This document shows positions 56,046-64,000 of a stretch of 64,000 bases of DNA, in pieces. The position numbers were made by a program, and so were the translations under genes. The stretch covers positions 62,001 through 126,000 of the forward strand of contig CAVXXB010000014.1 of the NCBI GenBank assembly GCA_963765585.1, written 5' to 3'. This DNA is from CAVXXB01 sp963765585 (GTDB lineage Bacteria; Calditrichota; Calditrichia; JAJRVZ01). Under the pieces are notes generated by a model that searched no databases, was not told the origin of the DNA, and worked only from the letters and a program-made list of their open reading frames with translations. Position 1 is the stretch's first letter, and every line of letters starts with the position of its first letter.

Positions 56046-56066
56046 TTTTTGTGGAAGAAATAAGTT

Positions 56067-56420
56067 ATGTTGCGAAATTTAATCATACGTTTGTTTGTAA
56101 ATACAATAGCGTTAGCAGTGGCAAGTTTAATTGTCCCGGGAATATCATATCATTTATTTGAAGATCTGGTAATTGCCGCAGCGCTATTCGGGATTCTGAA
56201 CACATTTATAAAACCTATCCTGATCATTCTCACACTTCCCATCAATATTTTAACGCTTGGATTGTTTACATTTATTATCAATTCTATCATGCTTGTTCTG
56301 ACCGGATCATTTCTTGAGGGATTTTTTGTTTCCGGTTTTTGGCCGGCCCTCGCTGGCGCGATAATTATTAGTATTGTAAGTGTGGTCCTGAATGCACTTA
56401 TAAAAGAAGAAGAAAAATAA
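56067..56420 (+). CDS. YvlD/phage-holin-IV-like small membrane protein
   Basis: 117 residues with four hydrophobic segments (about 5-24, 29-48, 55-78, 88-110) and the motif FGILNTFIKPILIILTLPINILTLGLFTFIINSIML, the hallmark of the YvlD family. The family is named for similarity to phage holins but is chromosomal and linked to envelope stress. No phage gene is nearby. Confidence 0.92.
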   Translation: MLRNLIIRLFVNTIALAVASLIVPGISYHLFEDLVIAAALFGILNTFIKPILIILTLPINILTLGLFTFIINSIMLVLTGSFLEGFFVSGFWPALAGAIIISIVSVVLNALIKEEEK

Positions 56421-56450
56421 TATTTGTGATATTTTGGGATCCATTCGCAA

Positions 56451-57305
56451 ATGATTAAGATGAAATCAGTCGTGATTACAGGGGTTTCCAGCGGTATCGG
56501 GCTGGACACAACGCGAGAATTAATTGAACATGATTATCATGTATTTGGCAGTGTACGGACAAAAGAAGATGCAAAAGGGCTGAGTGCCAGATTCGGCAAA
56601 AAATTTACGCCGTTAATTTTTGATGTACGAGAGAAAACGGCAATTGCCGCTGCAGCAATGCAGGTAAAAAACATTCTCGGTGACCAATCGCTCTGCGGTT
56701 TGATAAATAATGCCGGTATCGTTGTCGCGGGTCCATTGATCCATATTCCTGATGAGCAGCTAAAAGCACAATTAGATGTAAATGTATTTGGCGTGTTAAA
56801 TGTGATAAAAGAATTTTTACCGTTATTGGGTGCGGTTAAAAGTAATAATGACTCTCCTGGCCGCATTATTAATATCAGTTCCGTCAGTGGTCATATAACT
56901 TATCCATTTATCGGACCATATGCTGCTTCAAAACATGCACTGGAATCACTCTCTGAAGCATTGCGCCGTGAATTAATGATATATGGCATTGATGTTGTTT
57001 TGATTATTCCCGGTAATACGGAATCCCTGATTTGGGAAAAAGCAAAAAGTACACCTGATTTTAAAGATACTGATTATGAATCAATAATTTTGCATTTGCG
57101 GGAGGGTTTGCTAGGGGGAGATATTCACGATGCCTTGCCGGTAGAAAAAGTAAGCCGACTGATTCACCACGTCCTGACAGCGCGCAAACCAAAAACCAGA
57201 TATGTTATCCTGAAACATAAGATCATGGGCTGGATTTTACCACGCATCCTTCCTGATCGCCTCCTTGACAAAATGATTGCACATCGTTTGGGATTGGGTA
57301 AATGA
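56451..57305 (+). CDS. Short-chain dehydrogenase/reductase
   Basis: 284 residues: cofactor loop TGVSSGIG (Rossmann), NNAGI, catalytic Ser in ISSVSG and YAASK (Tyr and Lys), then a longer C-terminal part (RFGL end, MIAHRLGLGK) as in the DHRS7/17beta-HSD-like group. NAD(P)-dependent; substrate unknown, possibly a lipid or steroid-like alcohol. Start chosen at 56451; a second ATG at 56460 (MKSVVITG) is equally possible. Confidence 0.93.
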   Translation: MIKMKSVVITGVSSGIGLDTTRELIEHDYHVFGSVRTKEDAKGLSARFGKKFTPLIFDVREKTAIAAAAMQVKNILGDQSLCGLINNAGIVVAGPLIHIPDEQLKAQLDVNVFGVLNVIKEFLPLLGAVKSNNDSPGRIINISSVSGHITYPFIGPYAASKHALESLSEALRRELMIYGIDVVLIIPGNTESLIWEKAKSTPDFKDTDYESIILHLREGLLGGDIHDALPVEKVSRLIHHVLTARKPKTRYVILKHKIMGWILPRILPDRLLDKMIAHRLGLGK

Positions 57306-57308
57306 TAT

Positions 57309-57547
57309 TTGACAGGATAACAGGATACTTTCTTATATAGAATTATTTTGCAGATATGCACTCACTGGTTCCCAAGTTAAACTTGGGAACAGGTCTGTAT
57401 CACTGACACTCACGATAAACGACCCTTTCAACCTGGTTTGTTTTATTAGATCCTGAAACAAGTTCAGGATGACATAAACGCTACAACTTTTTTATCTCAA
57501 CTATAGCATTCTTTATTATCATCCTGTTAATCCTGTTATCCCGTTAA
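57309..57547. repeat. Nested inverted-repeat unit, GACAGGATAACAGGAT family
   Basis: TTGACAGGATAACAGGAT (57309-57326) and ATCCTGTTATCCCGTTAA (57530-57547) pair at 16 of 18 positions. Inside are two palindromes: GGTTCCCAAGTTAAACTTGGGAAC-type (57367-57390) and the AGATCCTGAA REP (57448-57475). The unit sits between convergent gene ends and the last bases before the stop at 57551. Confidence 0.7.
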
Positions 57548-57550
57548 TAA

Positions 57551-60370
57551 CTATTTTATTAGCTGCATTTTGCCTATCAGTTGCTGATCGCGCCATCTGA
57601 CTAAATATAAATAGGTCCCGCTGGCAAGATGCGATCCGTCAAATGTGATTTTGTGTGTACCAGCCGATAAAGTCTCTGATTGAATTGTCGAAACCTTTTG
57701 TCCTAACATATTGAATATATTAATATCTACGACATCCTGCTTCGGAATTGTGAAGTGAAATGTGGTGCCAGGATTAAACGGATTTGGATAGTTACCATGT
57801 AGGGTAAAATCTCTGACAATTTCGGGATTTTTATTATCAATACTTGTTGCAATGATGCCAAAATAATTCAGAATGCTTTCAACAAATTTTTCCCGTTGAG
57901 ATTCCTGGTATATAGTTTCAAACGGAAAACCAGCATATACTATACTGCCTTCTGCCGAACCGCCAGGGAATATCCCGGTTTTAGCCACTGCGGCAATTTT
58001 ATCATTATCATATTTCAGAATGGCCTGAGAATTGTTGCTGACGTTCAGCGCATCGGGATAATCTTCTTCATATACACCGTGTGTACCATCATCATATTGA
58101 ATAGTTAATTCGCTGAATACCCCGATAATACCATGTACCGTATAACTTTGTGAATCATCCTGATAGTACTCGGCACAAAGATAATTATGAATAAAATCCT
58201 TATCTGTTTCAGAGCCTTTGTTGTCAAGATCCCAGGCAATTTCTGATCCTGAGACAAACAATTTTCCGCCTTGTTTAAGATAGTCTTTTACCAGGGTTTG
58301 TTCGGCGCTGCTAAAAGATTCCCCCCGAACACTTTCATCACCCAATATCCAGAACACGGCATCATAGTCTGCCAATCGCACTGATTGAGCGAGTACATCA
58401 TCATTATCGGTAGATTCAAATGACACCTGAAAAGGTTCCAGGGCTTGACCCATCTGCATGGCAAAATTATGATATGGTACGCTGTAAGATCCATCCACGC
58501 GATCGAATGAATCGACAATTAATACTCGCGGGGTACCGGGTATATATCTGTAACCATAGGTATCAGAGGGGTAGCTTTCTTTTGAGGGATTATCGGCGGC
58601 CCGGGCTGTGAGTCTGTAATAACAGGCCAGATCCGAATCCTTTGCGAAGTTTATGGTTCGTGAACTTTGTTGCAGGGTGTTCTCTGCAGTAGCGTATTCC
58701 CAATTTGTACCATCCAATGTCAGATAAAGATTAAATCCATTTATGTCGCTCTGATCACTGATTTGCCATGACAACCGAACACTATCTGTAGTAACCACGT
58801 GACTCAATACCGGTTTGGCAAGTAAATTAGGAGATCCTTCCATGTTTATATAGTATCTTGGTGTGTAGGAGGTGAGATCGCTGTAGTTGTAACTATGATA
58901 AGAAACCCGCCAGTCGCGACCGGCCGATTCAACCACCAGGAGTGATCCATCCGTATTATAATCAACGAACATGCGAACATGTCCGACCTTATGTACCGCA
59001 TCACCCGGCCCGATCTTATCCCAGGAGTCATAGGCAATCGTGATATTATCATCCATCATACGGGTTGAATAATGCGTGGATAATTTCCAGCAACGTGATA
59101 CAAATCCTGAACAATCCACCCCGACAGAGTAACCACTCACACCGGAAGTGGCGATATCCCCGGCATATTTTCCATCCAGTAATCCCTGGTCAAATCCGGC
59201 AAGCGTCCAGAATCCTCCCCATTTATATGGGATCTTAGTGTTCTGTCCAATAGAAAGCCATCCTGGTGTCTCAACTTCAATCCCATCCGGATCCGTGATC
59301 CGTCCATTGGTCAGATTTTTGGCTTCGGCATTCCATACATGTTTGACATAGGTATCACCGATTGCCAATGCCTCATCCCGGGTAACAGACGCATTTATTG
59401 ATTCAGGTGTGCCGCTTTTTGATAAACCGACATTTTCCGGTTCCGGAAGATTCATTGTGCTATTATTATAATGATGATCAGATTCGAATTTTTCAGGATA
59501 TGTATAATCTGGTGAACCGGATTCCTGTTCATTATTATACCAGGCGATAATATGAATTCCGTCCTGGCCGGAAATCATATGATACAGATTTCCGCGTTCA
59601 TCCACGTCAAACTCACGAAAGATATAACTGTGTTTTAGCGCAGGAATAGAAATACGGTTTAGAATATTACCATCGGGATCAATTAACTGGACCGTTCTTT
59701 CGACAATCAACGGTACCTGCTGACTGAGATATTCGATGTAAAAGTACCGATTGCCCGCCGGAGTATTACCAATATGTTTTACTACTCCCAAATTCCCCAG
59801 GTTGGATTCAATACTAAATGCCGGTGTATCATTTACCCGGATATCTACTTGATAAAAGGAAGTCTTATTAATTTTTATTGTATTTTGTACTACCGGCTTT
59901 TGCAGCCCGCTAACATTTGTGAGTATGCGGGTCTGGTTACTTAATATGGCAGATGTTTGGCCGTTTTGAGTATCTAGTCCGGTAATCATGGTACGGGGAG
60001 ATTGCGGCGTATAAATTTTTTGCATGGTGCCACGATATAGTTCGAACACTTCATTTTCATTGAGCAGTATCATATGGTTTTGTGATAAAATGGTAAAATC
60101 ATCAGCAAAAGGGAGTCGGTATGGCAAATCGGTGCGATACTTACCAGACTCAAAAATCATGACTCTTTGCTTCTCAGAATCCAGAATTGAAATATCCTGG
60201 TCGGAAACTCTGAATGCCGTTGGTCCAAACTGGCCGCCTGGTGCAATTCGTATACCCGCATGATTGGCAGCGTTGCCCCATGGAATATGAAGTAATTCTT
60301 TGTATTCAAGTGCAGCAAAACCACAGGTATTTATAATAACTATTAAAAATATAATTAAGATACGATTCAT
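57551..60370 (-). CDS. Secreted NlpC/P60-like protein with C-terminal sorting domain
   Basis: 939 residues. Signal peptide (1-20). N-terminal about 300 residues of beta repeats, likely a propeller. Then a cysteine-peptidase-like NlpC/P60 domain (about 385-510) with catalytic Cys in GVDCSGFVSRCW and His in KVGHVRMFV. A fibronectin type III module (about 515-610), a ThuA/DUF4350-like class I glutamine amidotransferase fold (about 615-815, PRVLIVDSFDRV, FWILGDES), and the sorting domain (about 860-939, GNYPNPFNPGTTFHFTIP, SGTYLYLVRWR). Exported by a type IX-like system; wall or polymer hydrolysis is likely. Confidence 0.85.
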   Translation of the reverse strand: MNRILIIFLIVIINTCGFAALEYKELLHIPWGNAANHAGIRIAPGGQFGPTAFRVSDQDISILDSEKQRVMIFESGKYRTDLPYRLPFADDFTILSQNHMILLNENEVFELYRGTMQKIYTPQSPRTMITGLDTQNGQTSAILSNQTRILTNVSGLQKPVVQNTIKINKTSFYQVDIRVNDTPAFSIESNLGNLGVVKHIGNTPAGNRYFYIEYLSQQVPLIVERTVQLIDPDGNILNRISIPALKHSYIFREFDVDERGNLYHMISGQDGIHIIAWYNNEQESGSPDYTYPEKFESDHHYNNSTMNLPEPENVGLSKSGTPESINASVTRDEALAIGDTYVKHVWNAEAKNLTNGRITDPDGIEVETPGWLSIGQNTKIPYKWGGFWTLAGFDQGLLDGKYAGDIATSGVSGYSVGVDCSGFVSRCWKLSTHYSTRMMDDNITIAYDSWDKIGPGDAVHKVGHVRMFVDYNTDGSLLVVESAGRDWRVSYHSYNYSDLTSYTPRYYINMEGSPNLLAKPVLSHVVTTDSVRLSWQISDQSDINGFNLYLTLDGTNWEYATAENTLQQSSRTINFAKDSDLACYYRLTARAADNPSKESYPSDTYGYRYIPGTPRVLIVDSFDRVDGSYSVPYHNFAMQMGQALEPFQVSFESTDNDDVLAQSVRLADYDAVFWILGDESVRGESFSSAEQTLVKDYLKQGGKLFVSGSEIAWDLDNKGSETDKDFIHNYLCAEYYQDDSQSYTVHGIIGVFSELTIQYDDGTHGVYEEDYPDALNVSNNSQAILKYDNDKIAAVAKTGIFPGGSAEGSIVYAGFPFETIYQESQREKFVESILNYFGIIATSIDNKNPEIVRDFTLHGNYPNPFNPGTTFHFTIPKQDVVDINIFNMLGQKVSTIQSETLSAGTHKITFDGSHLASGTYLYLVRWRDQQLIGKMQLIK

Positions 60371-60712
60371 AGGTCCTCAGCAATAGTGTTGTAAATGTAA
60401 CTCTCTTATCGGTATAAGAGTTTCATGTTTTATAAAAAACTAAATTTAATATATGGAATGAAAATTACAAGCAATCTGGTTTTTTCTTCTATTTTAGGTA
60501 GTTACTTTTCAGACAGGATCACAGGATACATCCATCTATATTGTATTTAGCTGGTATTCTCTGGTTCCCAAACTGAGTTTGGGAACCCAATTGTGTTCCC
60601 AAGTTCAACTTGGGAACAAGGAATTCAAAATCCTGCATTCCCGAAAAAAGCATTTCCCTCCGGTCAATAAATCGGGACCAAATCATTCAAGATTTGGCCA
60701 GCATCTAGTCTC
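60371..60712. other. Intergenic region with stacked palindromes
   Basis: The two large genes are both on the minus strand. AGACAGGATCACAGGATA at 60511-60528 resembles one end of the GACAGGAT family. Two adjacent palindromes follow: GGTTCCCAAACTGAGTTTGG (60563-60582, continuing to 60587) and GTTCCCAAGTTCAACTTGGG (60595-60614, to 60617), both also related to 57367-57390. They may end transcripts of the upstream gene. No gene is seen. Confidence 0.6.
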
Positions 60713-63700
60713 TCATCGAATCAATACCATTTTCTTTACCTGATGAATTCCTTCACCGATAAGACGGTAAAAATAGACACCGCTGGCGACTGATATTCCC
60801 TGTCGGTTGAGGCCATTCCACTTGATTTCGTGATATCCGGCTTTCATATTTTCATTGATCAGGGTGCTTACTTCCTGTCCAAGAATATTATAGATTTTCA
60901 GACTGACCAGTTTATTGTCCCCGTTTTCGGGTATACCAAATCTTATGGTAGTATTTGGATTAAATGGATTTGGATAATTCTGTAGCAGTTTATAGGATAC
61001 CGGAATTATCTTGGGTGCAAAACTGGCATCCATTGTTGCATAAACCAGAAACTTATTATTCTCCGAAGCAGAGGTGAACTCGTAATTATTCTCTTCACCC
61101 AGATTGACTATTTTTTCATTCATCTGATCTACAAGATACAAATAGATACCTGATTCCCCATTCCACTTTTCCCAGCTGAGTGTGTGTTTTTTACCTGTAC
61201 TGCTGCTGGACACAACGAAACGCCATTCCTTAACTTCCCTAAGATCATCGAAAGGTTTACGCAAATCCTGCGTTATATTTCCTTGTTCGGATGGGAAATA
61301 TGCGGCACAATACTCATCCAGATGGGGCGGTTCATAAATGGGTAGACTGGTTTCCGATTCGCTTATGCCGATAACATTTCCGGCATCCTGATGTTGTGTA
61401 TTTGATACATTGAATGACAATTGCCACTGATTGGCGTTCATAGTCCGTTTACCTAAATTATTTGTACCTGCAATTCCGGTAAGGGATGCATCCCTGATAT
61501 TAACACTTGCGGGAAAGGCCGGGGTTCTGGGGTAAACCAAAGTAACCGGCTCGGTGGCATGTACCCAATAGCCGCGCCAGGGTGCCGCGATTGTCGTATC
61601 GATTTTACTCCAGTTGTATCCTTCATTAAGGATTGAAGACTGATACCAGTATATTCCGGGAGATAAATACTTTGTAAATACTTCATCTTTTGAAATCTCA
61701 ATATCACTTCCGGGTTTCAGATATTTAAAATTACCCAGATCAAGATGGTAGCCCGCTGGTACACCGATCTGATTCCAGCCTTTTACCAGAGTCAGATGTG
61801 TGGAATCCACATCCTGATTAGTGACCGGGAGATTGGAGACATCCAGTTTGCGCGGCCTCAGACTTAAAATCCAGACTCCCTGCCCGGCCCTGATCGTTGA
61901 GTCGGTATACGAAATATATTCGCTGTTTTTATTATTCCAGCGATATACATGGGCCGTCGAATCAGCGATAAATTTTCGCAGATCAATGTTATGTTCCCTG
62001 GGGAAACTGGCCAGATACCACTTGTTTTGCAGTACCGGAACGACAGAAGCATTGACTACAATTCGTTGGTTAAATCCTCTCTTAATGATACCATTGCTAT
62101 CGGGATCAAATACCCATAATTCAAAATGATACAAACCATCCGGGAGCGGGTAAAAGTCCAGGGAACCGAGCGGAATATTGTCTTCTCTTTGGAGTTCTGT
62201 AACACCAGTGGTTGTTATCTGGCTGAATTTATATCTTGCCCGGAGAGATTCGGTTGAGGCACCATATCTCCAGTTATAGTTTTCAACCGTGTCATCCGCT
62301 GTAAATTGAAAATGTAATGCTGAAAAAGTGTGTATAGAATCCGGCTGTGACAGCATAATAATTTCTGGTGCATCGTGATCAAAAAGTATATTCATCACTA
62401 GTTTAATGCCACTTGCAGGTTGATCGGGCTGATTGGATATAAGCCGCAGTGTAACTTCGTGTGGTTCTTCTCTCATCGATTTATTCGGATTCATGTGATA
62501 GCCAATGTCAACGGAATCTCCCGGGATTAAAATAATCTGGCTGGTATCGGCACTGAACCATTGGTCGATAAAGGCATCCGGATCATATTGAAAATTAAAC
62601 CAAAGTGTACCGCCACCATCGTTTTTCACCTTCAAAGTTTGATACAGCGTATCCCCGGGTGGCACATAATTAACGCGGTCAGTAAAATCGAGAGTGATAT
62701 CCGGAGCAAGCGTAGTCGCCGTTATTTCCACCGGATCAGAATAAATCCTGAATCCCGGATCAAAATAGTTAAAAATGGTGATAAAATAGGTCTGGGCAAT
62801 CTCCAGTTTTGGTATCTTGACCTGTACCGGTATGTCAAGAGCAAAGGTTGTATCGATAAAGTTAACGGCGGCATCGGCGTCGTTTATGGCAGAACTTTTA
62901 CTCCAAACAATTCGCGTCCCGGTATAGAATGTGCTGAATTCATTTTTCCACCCAAGTAGTAATTCCTGATCCATTGAGGTTACCTGCGGTGACGCGACCG
63001 CCAGTACCGGGGTCAACATAACCTCAAAATTAAAAGTATCACTGGCACTTACCTGACCATCATTTGCCGTAATAATAACTTCATACTTCCCTGTATCGCC
63101 AAACGCCGGTGTATAATCTATCACTCCGGTAGCCGCATCTATATCAAAAAGAGGGAAGTTGTCTGAATAGCTGAGTGCATCCCCATCCACATCAATGGCA
63201 GAAGCCTTATAACTGAATTGTAATAAGGCATAGGCCAAAGTATCCGGTATGTTTTCAATGACCGGGATATCATTTGTATTAATCACATTAATTTTTGTTT
63301 TCAAGGTATCATCAAAACCAAAACGATCCGTCACTCCTATCTCAACCGGAATGCCGGTGATAACATCTTCATTCCGGGGTATACCGGAAACGGCGCCATT
63401 TTTTTCAACCGTCATCCACCCAGGAATATTCACCGGATAAAAGTCCAATGTATCTTTGTCAATATCTACTGCAAAAACAGTATCCACATAGACACTGTCT
63501 TCAGTCGCGTCTAAAAGAGCAGAAGTCAATATTTGCGGTGGATCGTTGACATTGGCCACTTCGATAAATGTGATCAGGGTATCAGCTTCACCCGCTTCAT
63601 CAAGCGCTTCAATTTCAATTTTTACACCGCTCCCAACATCTTTATTCAATGGCGTACCAGAGAGAGAACCATCACTCAATAGACTCATCCATTCGGGAAT

Positions 63701-64000
63701 GAAAACCGGGGCAAATAATATTCTGTCACCATCTGGATCAAAAGCACGAACGGTATCAATATATGCACGGTCCTGCACCGCATTCTTTAATGAGACAGTC
63801 GATATTTGTGGTGGCCGGTTAAGACCAACACCGCGTATGGGGAGTATCAGACCTTCCGCTGTAAAATGTGGATCATTACAACGAATAAAAACTTCATCAA
63901 AATATACCTGTCTCTGGCCGGGTAGAAAATTCATTTTAAACACAGCACTGTCACCGGGTGGGATAAATACAGGTAATTGTTCAAAATAGTTAAACTCAGC
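60713..64000 (-). CDS. Giant secreted protein with cadherin-like repeats and sorting domain (N-terminus beyond window)
   Basis: The frame is open from 64000 to the stop at 60713 (about 1,095 residues seen); the true start is outside, so a GTG/ATG near 63934-63943 is not used. The visible N-terminal part ends a choice-of-anchor D-like repeat (IPPGDSAVF, IRGVGL). Then three putative-Ig/cadherin-like repeats with NxPP and DxDGD motifs (NRPPQIS, DPDGDRIL, NVNDPPQILTSA, NDIPVIEN), Fn3-like modules, and the sorting domain (about the last 85 residues: NYPNPFNPNTTIRFGIP, SGVYFYRLIGEG). Adhesin or surface-polymer binding protein, exported by a type IX-like system. Confidence 0.85.
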   Translation of the reverse strand, partial: AEFNYFEQLPVFIPPGDSAVFKMNFLPGQRQVYFDEVFIRCNDPHFTAEGLILPIRGVGLNRPPQISTVSLKNAVQDRAYIDTVRAFDPDGDRILFAPVFIPEWMSLLSDGSLSGTPLNKDVGSGVKIEIEALDEAGEADTLITFIEVANVNDPPQILTSALLDATEDSVYVDTVFAVDIDKDTLDFYPVNIPGWMTVEKNGAVSGIPRNEDVITGIPVEIGVTDRFGFDDTLKTKINVINTNDIPVIENIPDTLAYALLQFSYKASAIDVDGDALSYSDNFPLFDIDAATGVIDYTPAFGDTGKYEVIITANDGQVSASDTFNFEVMLTPVLAVASPQVTSMDQELLLGWKNEFSTFYTGTRIVWSKSSAINDADAAVNFIDTTFALDIPVQVKIPKLEIAQTYFITIFNYFDPGFRIYSDPVEITATTLAPDITLDFTDRVNYVPPGDTLYQTLKVKNDGGGTLWFNFQYDPDAFIDQWFSADTSQIILIPGDSVDIGYHMNPNKSMREEPHEVTLRLISNQPDQPASGIKLVMNILFDHDAPEIIMLSQPDSIHTFSALHFQFTADDTVENYNWRYGASTESLRARYKFSQITTTGVTELQREDNIPLGSLDFYPLPDGLYHFELWVFDPDSNGIIKRGFNQRIVVNASVVPVLQNKWYLASFPREHNIDLRKFIADSTAHVYRWNNKNSEYISYTDSTIRAGQGVWILSLRPRKLDVSNLPVTNQDVDSTHLTLVKGWNQIGVPAGYHLDLGNFKYLKPGSDIEISKDEVFTKYLSPGIYWYQSSILNEGYNWSKIDTTIAAPWRGYWVHATEPVTLVYPRTPAFPASVNIRDASLTGIAGTNNLGKRTMNANQWQLSFNVSNTQHQDAGNVIGISESETSLPIYEPPHLDEYCAAYFPSEQGNITQDLRKPFDDLREVKEWRFVVSSSSTGKKHTLSWEKWNGESGIYLYLVDQMNEKIVNLGEENNYEFTSASENNKFLVYATMDASFAPKIIPVSYKLLQNYPNPFNPNTTIRFGIPENGDNKLVSLKIYNILGQEVSTLINENMKAGYHEIKWNGLNRQGISVASGVYFYRLIGEGIHQVKKMVLIR

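Noticed and set aside
56067..56420. Phage holin, hence a prophage
   Set aside because: The sequence is YvlD-like and chromosomal; no capsid, tail, integrase or lysin gene lies near.

Overview
The window looks like a chromosome segment of a moderately AT-rich bacterium of the FCB side of the tree (Calditrichota, KSB1, Marinimicrobia or Ignavibacteria-like). The best evidence is three very large secreted proteins that end in the PNPFNP-type C-terminal sorting domain used with type IX secretion. The mraZ-rsmH-ftsL order, PEGA-domain Ser/Thr kinase, GAF-HD-GYP and GGDEF-EAL proteins fit that group, but the phylum is an inference. I see no rRNA, tRNA, CRISPR array or transposase gene.

Layout. 1-1.9 kb: start of the division/cell-wall (dcw) cluster on the minus strand, with a clear promoter and MraZ boxes. 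2.1-3.4 kb: GAF-HD-GYP protein. 3.6-7.3 kb: tryptophanase, divergent from a chimeric Clp_N / class III cyclase / ClpA-D1 protein, the most unusual gene here. 7.3-15.3 kb: a giant choice-of-anchor surface protein, a TPR-like protein, a PEGA Ser/Thr kinase and a small conserved protein. 15.4-22.5 kb: a TetR-controlled efflux operon (TolC, HlyD-type adaptor, two ABC ATPases, two ABC-2 permeases), with two operators bracketing its promoter. 22.7-27.6 kb: TrpF homologue, LD-carboxypeptidase, L,D-transpeptidase, a lipoprotein and a nitroreductase. 27.6-30.0 kb: UroD-family and MttB-family methyltransferase-like genes. 30.5-36.5 kb: GGDEF-EAL protein, then a tightly linked 1017-residue P-loop protein and MscS channel. 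37-41.6 kb: DNA glycosylase Tag, a Cys-rich small protein, a five-gene housekeeping operon and a TerB-like protein. 42-43.4 kb: AraC-type regulator and a receiver domain with a membrane tail. 43.8-50.2 kb: YjbQ, two glutamate dehydrogenases, a zinc ribbon and a receiver-like/PPDK_N protein. 50.6-53 kb: two-component pair. 53-57.3 kb: thioredoxin-like, DUF2062, orphan PTS enzyme I, YvlD-like and SDR genes. 57.5-64 kb: two more sorting-domain proteins, the last running off the end.

Signalling is dense: a cyclic-nucleotide cyclase domain, two c-di-GMP proteins, a Ser/Thr kinase, a histidine kinase with its regulator and several receiver domains. Many intergenic regions are filled with short dispersed palindromes, often nested (an outer inverted repeat around a REP-like palindrome). 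One 120-bp form occurs twice with the same length, and a 166-bp relative occurs once.

Seven reading-frame breaks lie in six otherwise well-conserved genes. Every one is explained by one extra base, several of them in homopolymers. I read these as residual sequence errors or recent damage rather than biology, and annotate the affected genes at full length.
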